Part shown: positions 7,419 through 14,731 of the stretch, in pieces | Layout of the letters: each line of letters starts with the position of its first letter | Numbering within the stretch: the first letter of the stretch is position 1 | Assembly: GCA_021162545.1 (NCBI GenBank) | Contig: JAGGYM010000004.1 | Location: forward strand, 1-32,486 | Length of the DNA stretch: 32,486 bases | DNA from: Dehalococcoidia bacterium | Lineage (GTDB): Bacteria; Chloroflexota; Dehalococcoidia; GIF9; AB-539-J10 | Direction: 5' to 3' | Position numbers and translations under genes: made by a program | Notes under the pieces: generated by a model | The model's database searches: none | Seen by the model: only the letters and a program-made list of their open reading frames with translations | What the model was told of the DNA's origin: nothing

Positions 7419-9089
7419 ATGACGAGGCCAATTGACCTGCTGAAAGAGAACCGAAAAGACGAGCTGTGGCAGATGTGCTGTGGTTTCATCGATTTAAGCC
7501 TGAAGCAGTTCATGGATATCCAGAAGCGGTTGCTCTTGGAGCAAATCCAACTGCTGAAAAACTGCGAGCTGGGCAGAAAGGTAATGCATGGTGCCATGCC
7601 CACCACCGTGGAAGAGTTTCGGGAACAGGTGCCGCTTACCACCTACGCCGACTACCTCCCCGAACTGGCAGAAAAGAGAGAGGACGTACTGCCCTCCAAA
7701 ACGGCCTGGTGGGTAAGAACCTCGGGCAAAACCGGGACATACAACGTCAAATGGGTGCCCATGTCAGAGGATTTCACCACCGAGTACGAAAAGCTGGCCG
7801 TAGGCTGTGTTCTCCTCGGCATCTGCCGGGAGAAGGGCGACACTTCCCGTGTCAAGGAACACATGAAGTACATGTACACCGTGGGGCCACCGGACTACGC
7901 CTCGGGGTTCCTGGCTTCCCTGGTTCAAGAAGGGCTTAACCTCGATACACTGCCCGGCAGTACCGGGGAAATGTCCTTCCAGGATAAAATAAAGGCCGGC
8001 TTCAACGAAGCTCTGTACCGCGGTCTTGACGGCTTCGGGGGCATACCTTCCGTCCTGGTATCGGTAGGAGAGCAAATTAAGCAGCAGTCAGGCAGGGCAA
8101 AAGTTCGCCCGCTGCTGTCCCATCCCGGAGCCCTTCTCCGTGTGACCAGGGGCCTGGCAAAGAGCAAGCTAGCCCGTCGAAACCTGTTGCCCAAAGACCT
8201 GTGGTCTATCAAGACCATTCTGGGGGGCGGAGCGGACTGCGGCATTTTCAAGGGCAGGGTTGAGGAAATGTGGGGCAGTCCCGTGCTGGAAATGTATGAC
8301 AGCACGGAACAGGGCCTGTGCGCCATACAGACCTGGGATTACGAAGGCATGACCTTTGTTCCCAACCTGAACTTCTTTGAATTCATCTCCGAGAGAGAGT
8401 GGTTCAAGAGCCAGCTGGACCATTCCTACCAGCCCAAAACCATCCTGCTGGATGAGGTGGAGGCGGGAGAAAACTACGAAATAGTTGTAACCAACCTGCA
8501 CGGCGGCATCATGACCAGATATCGCATAGGAGACATGATTAAGATAACTTCACGGCGAAATGACAAGCTGGGCATCGACATCCCCCAGATGCTATTTGAA
8601 AGGCGCGCCGATGAACTGATTGACATCACTGGCTTCGGCCACATCACGGAAAAACTGGTATGGCAGGCGCTTGAGAACAGCGGCATCCCCTACGTTGACT
8701 GGGTGGCACGCAAAGAAATAGTGCTCGACAAGCCGGCATTGCATCTTTACCTCGAACTGAAGGACAACTATATTGCCAGCGAGCAGGCAATAGCAGCAAC
8801 GATATACGACGAGTTCATCAAGCTGGATAGCACTTACGACTACAACATCTACAGGGCTTACGGCGACCCGGAAAAAGTGCTCGGCTCAAAGCCTATAGAG
8901 GTCACCTTGCTGCCCCGGGGTGCCTTTGCCAGCTATATCTCCCAGCGCCAGGCTGAAGGCGCTCCCCTGGGGCATCTCAAGCCACCCCACATCAACCCCA
9001 CCGATAAAGCGCTCGCTCAGCTGGGATCTCCGAAGGTAGTCGTGGAGGCAGCGCCGGCAACCCGTACCGAGCGCGCAGCAGTGCACTGA
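7419..9089 (+). CDS. GH3-family acyl-adenylate-forming enzyme
   Basis: This 556-residue protein is close to the usual size of bacterial GH3 proteins. The family (named for plant auxin-responsive GH3) adenylates a carboxylic acid and, in plants, conjugates it to an amino acid. Visible motifs are VRTSGKTGTYNVKWVP (the ATP-loop equivalent of SSGTTxG, about residue 98), MYDSTEQG (the YxxTE-like adenine/Mg motif, about 294), and MTRYRIGDMIKI (the Y-R-x-G-D motif, about 366). All are intact in spacing, so an active enzyme is likely. The start is certain: a perfect AGGAGGTG lies six to seven bases before the ATG. It is a single-gene unit between a terminator and a G/C hairpin. The substrate and acceptor cannot be read from the sequence; no biosynthetic neighbours help. 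Confidence 0.88.
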   Translation: MTRPIDLLKENRKDELWQMCCGFIDLSLKQFMDIQKRLLLEQIQLLKNCELGRKVMHGAMPTTVEEFREQVPLTTYADYLPELAEKREDVLPSKTAWWVRTSGKTGTYNVKWVPMSEDFTTEYEKLAVGCVLLGICREKGDTSRVKEHMKYMYTVGPPDYASGFLASLVQEGLNLDTLPGSTGEMSFQDKIKAGFNEALYRGLDGFGGIPSVLVSVGEQIKQQSGRAKVRPLLSHPGALLRVTRGLAKSKLARRNLLPKDLWSIKTILGGGADCGIFKGRVEEMWGSPVLEMYDSTEQGLCAIQTWDYEGMTFVPNLNFFEFISEREWFKSQLDHSYQPKTILLDEVEAGENYEIVVTNLHGGIMTRYRIGDMIKITSRRNDKLGIDIPQMLFERRADELIDITGFGHITEKLVWQALENSGIPYVDWVARKEIVLDKPALHLYLELKDNYIASEQAIAATIYDEFIKLDSTYDYNIYRAYGDPEKVLGSKPIEVTLLPRGAFASYISQRQAEGAPLGHLKPPHINPTDKALAQLGSPKVVVEAAPATRTERAAVH

Positions 9090-9105
9090 GCAGATGGCAA
9101 CTCAT

Positions 9106-9136
9106 GAGGGGGGCACGCCCGGAAGCACGCCCCCTC
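9106..9136 (+). terminator. Possible terminator hairpin after the GH3 gene
   Basis: GAGGGGGGC (9106-9114) pairs with GCCCCCTC (9129-9136) with one bulged G, around a 14-base loop. No T run follows, so a role in 3'-end protection is as likely as intrinsic termination. Confidence 0.4.
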
Positions 9137-9197
9137 ACTACCCTGCACCCCCATATAGAGCAAGCCAAACCCAGGTAAGCGAAATCTCCTCGTCCTC

Positions 9198-9226
9198 TTG
9201 ACAGCCTCCGTTTCTTTATCAATAAT
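9198..9226 (+). promoter_or_regulatory. Promoter of the GGDEF/HD-GYP gene (leaderless type)
   Basis: A perfect TTGACA (9198-9203), a 17-base spacer and AATAAT (9221-9226) precede the ATG at 9239 by 12 bases. No Shine-Dalgarno is visible, so the mRNA should begin within a few bases of the start codon. Confidence 0.6.
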
Positions 9227-9238
9227 TAACCCCATAAT

Positions 9239-12238
9239 ATGAATGCCCATACCGTAATCCCCCTGATTGCCAGCGTCGCCTATATACCGCTATTCATCAT
9301 TCTGCTGCTCAACCGGCCCTGGAATGACCAGCAAAGGCTTTTCATCCTGTTCCTGCTTCCTGCCTTTTTGTGGAGCTTTAGCGACGTCTTTTTCCGCAGC
9401 GATTTCTTTCCCCAGGATAAAGTCCTGCTGGTTCAAATTGTACTCTCCTGCAGCATATGGACAGCGGTTGGGGCCCACTACTTCCTGCGCTCCTTCTACC
9501 AGGCCGATAAAACAAAGTTCCCCTTTATCTACATCCTGCCAGTAAGCACTGTTGTCCTGGCTGCGCTGGGCTATATACCCGGAAGCGTCGAAGCTATCGC
9601 CACCGGGCTCAAGGTAAACTACGGCATTACATTCTTACTTATCATAGCCATTGCCTTCGCCATCCTCATCAGGGACGCCTATCTTCTGGTGAAAAAACGC
9701 AGAATTTTAAGCGACATTTCCGAGCGCAATCGACTCGCTTATCTCATCCTTGCCATTGCCGTTACGCTTTTCTTCACCCTCAGCATCGCCACCAGGTGGG
9801 GCTCCGAATACCCGGCGAGCCATCTGGGCAACATGGCTGCCGCCGGCATCCTGACCTACTCCATCATGGCATATCGCCTGCTGGATATCAGGGTCGTTTT
9901 CCGTCGCATGCTGATATACGTGACCCTTTATGCCACCGCCATCGCCCTCTTCGCACTGCTGTTCATCCTGGCTCACCTGGTTTTCAATTTTAAACCTGAT
10001 ATTGCCACGCTGGCAGTAGCTCTCATTTTAGGAATTCCAATTATCGCATTTTTTGCTCATAGAGGACGCACCGCCTGGAAAGCCAGGTTGGAGCAAACAC
10101 TCGTGGGAGAGAAATACAATTACCGCAGGAAACTGTCACTGCTCGCCTCTGAAATACAAACATCTCCCTCCCTGGAAAAGATTGGACACAAGTTTACCTC
10201 CCTGCTCGCCCAATCCATCGAATGCCAGAGGGCCAGCTTGCTCCTGCCAGAAAATGTCAGCGGGGATTTCCGCACCACCTTCACTTATCCCCCCGTGGAG
10301 AGCAACCCTCTGTGCAAACTCAAGTTGAGGGGAGACAGCCCCATCGTGGCTCAACTGAAGAAAGCGGAGGAAATATTGTCACGGGACCTCAGCATATCAC
10401 CTCAATTTCAATCTATGTGGCAGGAAGAGAAAGAAGATATCCGGTCAGCTGCGGTAGAGATATTTCTTCCCCTGATAAATGACGGTGAGCTCGTGGCCAT
10501 CATGGCAATAGGCAACAAGCAAGATGGAAAACTCTACTCCGTTGAGGATATTCACATAGTAGAATCCATCAACAATTCCGTGGCAGCAAGCATAGAAAGA
10601 GCACATTTCCTGGAACAGCTGCGGGAACGGGATGAGGAAATAGAACTCATCAGCCACTTGACCTCGATCATAACTTCAAACATAAACATCGAGGAGATAT
10701 TCGAAGGCTTCATTCAAGAGCTACGCAAGGTAATCTCCGTTGACTGGGCAGCAATTGCCCTGCTGGAGACAGATGAACTCCGCTTCTGGGCCATATCCAG
10801 CGCCAGAGACTCGTCGTGGCAGGTGCAGGAAAGCATCCCGCTTAAAGGAACTACTACCGAGCTGGTATGCAAGGAAAAGAGGAGCATCTACGAACCAGAC
10901 ATAGCATTGCACCAGAGATTCCGGACCGCAAAAGACCACCTGAAACAGGGAATGCACTCCATTCTTAACCTGCCCCTGGTGATTAAAAACAGGAGCATCG
11001 GCAGCCTGATACTAGCAAGCTACAAGCGCGATGCCTACACCTCCCAACAAATAAAGCTGCTGGAACAGCTCACGCTGCAAATCGCTCACCCCGTAGAGAA
11101 CTCCAGGATTTACGCCCAGGTTTCACAGAGGGCTCGCATCGACGAGCTCACGGGGCTGTTCAACCGCCGGCATTTCGAGGAACGCCTCAAAATAGAACTT
11201 GCCCGACACGCCAGGTATGGTGGCGTATTCTCCCTGTTCATGATCGACCTCGATGGTTTCAAGACATACAACGATCTGTACGGGCATCCCTCGGGCGATG
11301 AACTTCTCAGGCACGTGGGAAAGATCATCATGAATTCCGTTAGAAATTCCGATCAGTCCTTCCGTTACGGAGGTGATGAATTCACCGTCATTCTACCCGA
11401 GACTCCCGTGGATGATGCCTACAGCGTAGCAGAACGAGTTCGAGAACAAATTGCCCTTGAGATGGACGCAAGGCAGATCGCCCTGACCTGCAGCATCGGC
11501 CTGTCCAGTTATCCTTCAGACGGAGTGATGTCAGGAGAGCTCGTTACCTCAGCAGATACAGCCCTGTACTATGCCAAGCGCACCGGCGGCAACAGGAGCT
11601 ACCTCTCCTCTCGAATCCTGTCCGAATCACCAGCGAATACGGGAACTTACGCCCGGGGTAGCGGCCTGAGCGCCGTTTACGCTCTGGCATCGGCAGTTGA
11701 CGCCAAAGACCCACACACCTACGACCACTCCAGAAAAGTCAATATCTATGCTGTAGCCCTTGCTGAAGCCATTGGTTTACCACCCGATAACGTGTCCAGA
11801 ATAAGCACTGCCGCCCTGCTCCACGACATCGGTAAGATCGGCATACCGGACAAGATACTGAACAAAGACGGGCCACTCAACAAGGAGGAGTGGGAAGCGA
11901 TAAGAAGCCACCCGCGCCTTGGAGCAAACATCGTCGGCAACATACCGGGACTGGTTCCCACGTTAAGCGGCATTCTCTATCACCACGAGCGCTATGACGG
12001 CTCCGGATATCCCGAAGGACTCAAAGGAGAAGAAATCCCCATCGAAGCTCGCATCATGTCCATCGCTGATGCTTACGCTGCCATGACTTCTGCCCGCTCC
12101 TACCGTGACGCTTACCACGAAGAGAAAGCACTGAGAGAGCTCAAGAAAAACGCCGGCAAGCAGTTCGACCCCGGGCTGACGGAGGCATTTATCACCCTGG
12201 TCCAGTCCAGCATCCCCAGCAAGTGGAAACAGGAGTAA
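9239..12238 (+). CDS. Membrane GAF-GAF-GGDEF-HD-GYP cyclic-di-GMP turnover protein
   Basis: This 999-residue protein has a sensor region of about seven or eight membrane spans (residues 1-280, of the 7TM histidine-kinase-N-terminal type). Two GAF domains follow (about 300-430 and 470-620). The GGDEF domain (about 630-790) starts DELTGLFNRRHFEERL and has an intact YGGDEFTV signature plus a product-inhibition I-site RNSD five residues before it. The C-terminal HD-GYP domain (about 800-990) has HDIGKIG, RSHPRLG and HHERYDGSGYPEG intact. The first enzyme makes cyclic-di-GMP and the second degrades it; both look active. This is likely a sensor that switches c-di-GMP level. It has its own leaderless-type promoter and no co-transcribed partner. 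The possible link to the pilus genes 7 kb away is speculative. Confidence 0.92.
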   Translation: MNAHTVIPLIASVAYIPLFIILLLNRPWNDQQRLFILFLLPAFLWSFSDVFFRSDFFPQDKVLLVQIVLSCSIWTAVGAHYFLRSFYQADKTKFPFIYILPVSTVVLAALGYIPGSVEAIATGLKVNYGITFLLIIAIAFAILIRDAYLLVKKRRILSDISERNRLAYLILAIAVTLFFTLSIATRWGSEYPASHLGNMAAAGILTYSIMAYRLLDIRVVFRRMLIYVTLYATAIALFALLFILAHLVFNFKPDIATLAVALILGIPIIAFFAHRGRTAWKARLEQTLVGEKYNYRRKLSLLASEIQTSPSLEKIGHKFTSLLAQSIECQRASLLLPENVSGDFRTTFTYPPVESNPLCKLKLRGDSPIVAQLKKAEEILSRDLSISPQFQSMWQEEKEDIRSAAVEIFLPLINDGELVAIMAIGNKQDGKLYSVEDIHIVESINNSVAASIERAHFLEQLRERDEEIELISHLTSIITSNINIEEIFEGFIQELRKVISVDWAAIALLETDELRFWAISSARDSSWQVQESIPLKGTTTELVCKEKRSIYEPDIALHQRFRTAKDHLKQGMHSILNLPLVIKNRSIGSLILASYKRDAYTSQQIKLLEQLTLQIAHPVENSRIYAQVSQRARIDELTGLFNRRHFEERLKIELARHARYGGVFSLFMIDLDGFKTYNDLYGHPSGDELLRHVGKIIMNSVRNSDQSFRYGGDEFTVILPETPVDDAYSVAERVREQIALEMDARQIALTCSIGLSSYPSDGVMSGELVTSADTALYYAKRTGGNRSYLSSRILSESPANTGTYARGSGLSAVYALASAVDAKDPHTYDHSRKVNIYAVALAEAIGLPPDNVSRISTAALLHDIGKIGIPDKILNKDGPLNKEEWEAIRSHPRLGANIVGNIPGLVPTLSGILYHHERYDGSGYPEGLKGEEIPIEARIMSIADAYAAMTSARSYRDAYHEEKALRELKKNAGKQFDPGLTEAFITLVQSSIPSKWKQE

Positions 12239-12278
12239 CCGCTCTCCAAATCCATAGGCAGGGGAAAGCCAGACACAG

Positions 12279-12307
12279 TTGACGAATGCTCACGGATGAG
12301 ATAAAGT
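12279..12307 (+). promoter_or_regulatory. Weak candidate promoter of the tRNA cluster
   Basis: TTGACG (12279-12284) and TAAAGT (12302-12307) are 17 bases apart, about 80 bases before tRNA-Leu. A TATATT at 12351-12356 is an alternative -10 but lacks a good -35. Confidence 0.25.
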
Positions 12308-12389
12308 AATCCCCACTTCCCCCCTTCAATACTTTGGGAATACTGGCAATTATATTTGTATCCCCGGAGAAGGGAGAGTTTGCTTAAGT

Positions 12390-12475
12390 GCCGAAGTGGC
12401 GGAATGGCAGACGCGCTACGTTCAGGACGTAGTGTCTTTACGGACATGAGGGTTCAAGTCCCTCCTTCGGCACCA
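12390..12475 (+). tRNA. tRNA-Leu (anticodon CAG)
   Basis: The acceptor GCCGAAG/CTTCGGC is intact. The anticodon stem CTACG/CGTAG has loop TTCAGGA, giving anticodon CAG. A long class-II variable arm (TGTC-TTTACG-GACA), T arm GAGGG-TTCAAGT-CCCTC and an encoded CCA are visible. Confidence 0.96.
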
Positions 12476-12526
12476 CCTCAGGCTCTCCAGATGCAGGGCA
12501 GATATAAGAAGCTTGGAAGTAGGCAT

Positions 12527-12603
12527 GCGCCTGTAGCTCAGCAGGATAGAGCGCAGCCCTGCGAAGGCTGAGGTCGCGGGTTCAAATCCCGCCAGGCGTA
12601 CCA
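12527..12603 (+). tRNA. tRNA-Arg (anticodon GCG)
   Basis: The acceptor is GCGCCTG/CAGGCGT with a first-pair G-U. D stem GCTC/GAGC, anticodon stem CAGCC/GGCTG with loop CTGCGAA, and T arm GCGGG-TTCAAAT-CCCGC are visible, with CCA encoded. The anticodon reads GCG, where bacteria normally have ACG (inosine-modified). Confidence 0.93.
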
Positions 12604-12672
12604 GATAGAGGTAAGTGCAAGCTGAAGAGGAGAAAGTTTGAGGCACTACGTCCCGCCTTCTCTATTAGAATA

Positions 12673-12749
12673 GGGCGGTTAGCTCAGTTGGTTAGAGCGC
12701 CTGCTTTACACGCAGGAGGCCAGAGGTTCAAGTCCTCTACTGCCCACCA
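12673..12749 (+). tRNA. tRNA-Val (anticodon TAC)
   Basis: The acceptor is GGGCGGT/ACTGCCC. Anticodon stem CCTGC/GCAGG has loop TTTACAC, giving TAC. The T arm is AGAGG-TTCAAGT-CCTCT and CCA is encoded. The NUDIX start codon lies only two bases after the CCA. Confidence 0.96.
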
Positions 12750-12751
12750 GT

Positions 12752-13369
12752 ATGAACACAATGTCTGAACTTACAAGGCAGAAAATTACCGAGGCTCTGC
12801 TCAACAATAAAAAGAAGCGGAACCACAACAGTGGTCTTACGCCTTCAGCCGTGCTCGTGCCCCTGTTTTACAGGGAAGAGCAATGTTACCTTCTCTTCAC
12901 CAGAAGGAGCGAAAGGGTAAACTTTCACAAGGGGGAGTTCTGTTTTCCTGGAGGAACACACGAAGAATATGACTCAACACTGCTTCAAACCGCCCTCAGG
13001 GAAGCCAGCGAGGAGATAGGCCTGAAATCCAGAGACGCAGAGATATTGGGAGAACTTGATGACTGCATCACACGGAACACGCATTATGTCATTTCCCCAT
13101 TCGTTACCTTTATCCCATATCCTTACACTTTCAAATTAGACGGCAAGGAAGTGGAGCAAATTCTCACCGTGCCGCTATCAATTCTGGTAGATGAAACCTT
13201 CTCCGGGCAGAACAGTTATCACACGGGGGAAGGTAAAACCGAGGACGAAATATCCTATGAATACGCAGGATACACCATCTTCGGAGCTACTGCCAGGATC
13301 CTGAGACAATTCATCCATATCTTATGCCCCAAGAACAACGGCTACTGGAAGGCAGTGCCTGTGGTGTAG
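12752..13369 (+). CDS. NUDIX hydrolase, CoA pyrophosphatase (NudL/YeaB) type
   Basis: This 205-residue protein carries the NUDIX box with the spacing of the CoA-pyrophosphatase family: HKGEFCFPGG (family HxGQxxFPGG), then THEEYDSTLLQTALREASEEIGL with REASEE as the metal-binding core. The family hydrolyses coenzyme A or acyl-CoA to 3',5'-ADP and phosphopantetheine species. The preceding TRRSERVNFHKGE also fits NudL. The first ATG is two bases after tRNA-Val, and a second ATG (12761) could serve. Neither has a Shine-Dalgarno, so translation probably depends on an mRNA made by tRNA 3' processing or on leaderless initiation. The substrate is an inference from the motif. Confidence 0.85.
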   Translation: MNTMSELTRQKITEALLNNKKKRNHNSGLTPSAVLVPLFYREEQCYLLFTRRSERVNFHKGEFCFPGGTHEEYDSTLLQTALREASEEIGLKSRDAEILGELDDCITRNTHYVISPFVTFIPYPYTFKLDGKEVEQILTVPLSILVDETFSGQNSYHTGEGKTEDEISYEYAGYTIFGATARILRQFIHILCPKNNGYWKAVPVV

Positions 13370-13403
13370 AATAACAGGGAGGGCAAGCTCCGAATTCTAA
13401 AAT

Positions 13404-13422
13404 GCCTGCCTGGTAGGCAGGC
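13404..13422 (+). terminator. Perfect 7-bp hairpin between the NUDIX and VTT genes
   Basis: GCCTGCC-TGGTA-GGCAGGC is a perfect stem-loop without a T run. It may end or stabilise the NUDIX transcript, and it lies 17 bases before the next start. Confidence 0.35.
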
Positions 13423-13439
13423 GAAGTTCCAGACACGTT

Positions 13440-14036
13440 GTGGACATTCCATCACTAAAAGTAGCGAAGAGAAAACCTTCTAAGCGGGAAATAATAATAG
13501 GAGGCGTGTCCCTCGCGATTACCATCGCTCTCTGCATCTTCATCGTGCGCCATCGCATCTACATGGAGGAGATATCGCAATGGGGATATATCGGTTGCTT
13601 CATCATCAACATCCTCGCCAGCGGAACTGTGGTCATGCCCGGTTTCGGCACCCTGCTCACTTTTACCCTCGGTGGAGTGCTTAACCCGGCTATCGTGGGC
13701 GCAGTAGCCGGATTCGGAGAGACACTGGGAGCACTGGGGGCCTACTTCACCGGATACAACGGCAGACACCTGTTCCAGAGCACCGAAGAGAATTTATTCT
13801 ACATCCGCATCGACAACTTTTTCCATCGCCACGGCTCCAAGGGCGTTTTCTTCATGGCCGCCATCTTCAATCCCATCTTTTACCCCTTTGCCGTAGCCCT
13901 GGGCATGTTGCGTTTCAAGCTGATGCAATTCTTCCTCGCCACCTGGGCAGGAAGGACGATCAAGAACATGGTCCTGGCCTACCTGGGATATCTTGGCCTG
14001 CACTCCGTACTAAAATGGCTTGGATTGGACCTCTAA
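13440..14036 (+). CDS. DedA/VTT-domain membrane protein
   Basis: This 198-residue integral membrane protein starts at GTG, with no convincing Shine-Dalgarno. There is a basic N-terminus (KVAKRKPSKRE), a first span and then the VTT core. GYIGCFIINILASGTVVMPG and FTLGGVLNPAIVGAVAGFGETLGA form the first re-entrant half. FNPIFYPFAVALGMLRFKLMQFF and WAGRTIKNMVLAYLG, the family's G-R-x-I-[RK] motif, form the second. The family transports or scrambles lipids, including undecaprenyl phosphate carriers, and affects membrane homeostasis; the exact substrate is unknown here. It stands between the NUDIX gene and tRNA-Ala, with no functional partner nearby. Confidence 0.8.
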   Translation: MDIPSLKVAKRKPSKREIIIGGVSLAITIALCIFIVRHRIYMEEISQWGYIGCFIINILASGTVVMPGFGTLLTFTLGGVLNPAIVGAVAGFGETLGALGAYFTGYNGRHLFQSTEENLFYIRIDNFFHRHGSKGVFFMAAIFNPIFYPFAVALGMLRFKLMQFFLATWAGRTIKNMVLAYLGYLGLHSVLKWLGLDL

Positions 14037-14037
14037 T

Positions 14038-14067
14038 TTGAATCACGCCGTTTCCCTTTGCTATAAT
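14038..14067 (+). promoter_or_regulatory. Promoter of tRNA-Ala
   Basis: TTGAAT (14038-14043), 18 bases, and a perfect TATAAT (14062-14067) end seven bases before the mature tRNA 5' end. The -35 starts only two bases after the VTT gene stop codon. Confidence 0.6.
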
Positions 14068-14073
14068 CGCTCT

Positions 14074-14149
14074 GGGGCTGTAGCTCAGTTGGGAGAGCGC
14101 CTCAATGGCATTGAGGAGGCAGTGGGTTCGAATCCCATCAGCTCCACCA
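14074..14149 (+). tRNA. tRNA-Ala (anticodon GGC)
   Basis: The acceptor is GGGGCTG/CAGCTCC, D stem GCTC/GAGC, anticodon stem CCTCA/TGAGG with loop ATGGCAT (anticodon GGC), T arm GTGGG-TTCGAAT-CCCAT, and CCA is encoded. The orphan HicB reading frame on the other strand ends inside this gene. Confidence 0.95.
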
Positions 14150-14426
14150 CACAAGGCTGATAATAAGAGCCGTTGGCGTTATTGTAAACGGTGAGGTCGA
14201 TCCCACTTATCACTGGCAGGGCATGCCCCAGCTTGATGCCAACCAGAATCCAGTCCTCCAGAGTAGAACGCAGTTCAGCTTCACACTGTTGCAGGGATAT
14301 TCCAAAAGCTATTACTCCCACACAGGAAGGAATTCGCCCTGCAAAAGTGCCACCCTCCAGCTTATCATAGACAGCTTGTGCCAGAGCCTGGCTAACATAG
14401 TCGGCAAGAACATATTGCACACCCAC
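14085..14426 (-). pseudogene. Orphan HicB-like antitoxin, 3' end fused into antisense tRNA-Ala
   Basis: From GTG at 14426 (or 14420) the frame encodes YVLADYVSQALAQAVYDKLE, GTFAGRIPSCVGVIAFG, LQQCEAELRSTLEDW, and GHALPVISGIDL. These are the successive blocks of the HicB family, a partly degraded RNase H-like antitoxin fold. The Shine-Dalgarno GAGAGGTG supports the start, and TATAAT (14458-14463, minus) is a possible -10. After GIDLT the frame does not stop but continues for about 30 residues, the last ~20 being the antisense of tRNA-Ala (LMGFEPTASS...). The native C-terminus is therefore missing. No HicA toxin is adjacent. This is probably the remnant of a toxin-antitoxin or island insertion at the tRNA. 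The ORF-track extension upstream to 14642 is not convincing. Confidence 0.65.
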
Positions 14427-14731
14427 GAAGCACCTCTCTATCGTCTCATAGCTCACAATTATATCATATGGGGAATTTGAACCACTATTAGTGATTGTGG
14501 AATGCGACAGAGATGTCCATTCCTCTCCCCCAAAGTAAATTATGAGTTGTGAGCAGATCTTCTTCCACCAATCGCTACCTGTCCCTGACAAGCTGGTATC
14601 TTCCAGGTGAGCAGGGAAGACATCAGCACCAAAAAGCTGCATACCGAGTTTGACAATTCATCATCATATGAAGCAAAATTGCGGGGTCCCCTTCGGGTTG
14701 TGGTTGGGTCTTTCCGGATAATACCCTCAAC
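14427..14731. other. Non-coding gap between HicB remnant and apbE
   Basis: These 305 bases hold the probable hicB promoter (TATAAT at 14458-14463 on the minus strand) and a GATAAT at 14717-14722 that could be the -10 of the apbE-rnf operon, nine bases before its first ATG. The ORF-track frame through 14642 on the minus strand has no recognisable domain here. It may be decayed insertion material. Confidence 0.5.

Noticed and set aside
12422-12646. 74-codon minus-strand ORF over the tRNA cluster
   Set aside because: It is the antisense of tRNA-Leu and tRNA-Arg (GFEPATSAFAG is a common artefact of tRNA antisense translation).
14427-14642. Upstream extension of the HicB frame
   Set aside because: The 72 residues match nothing I recognise, and a Shine-Dalgarno and -10 box lie within this stretch, which places the true start at 14426 or 14420.
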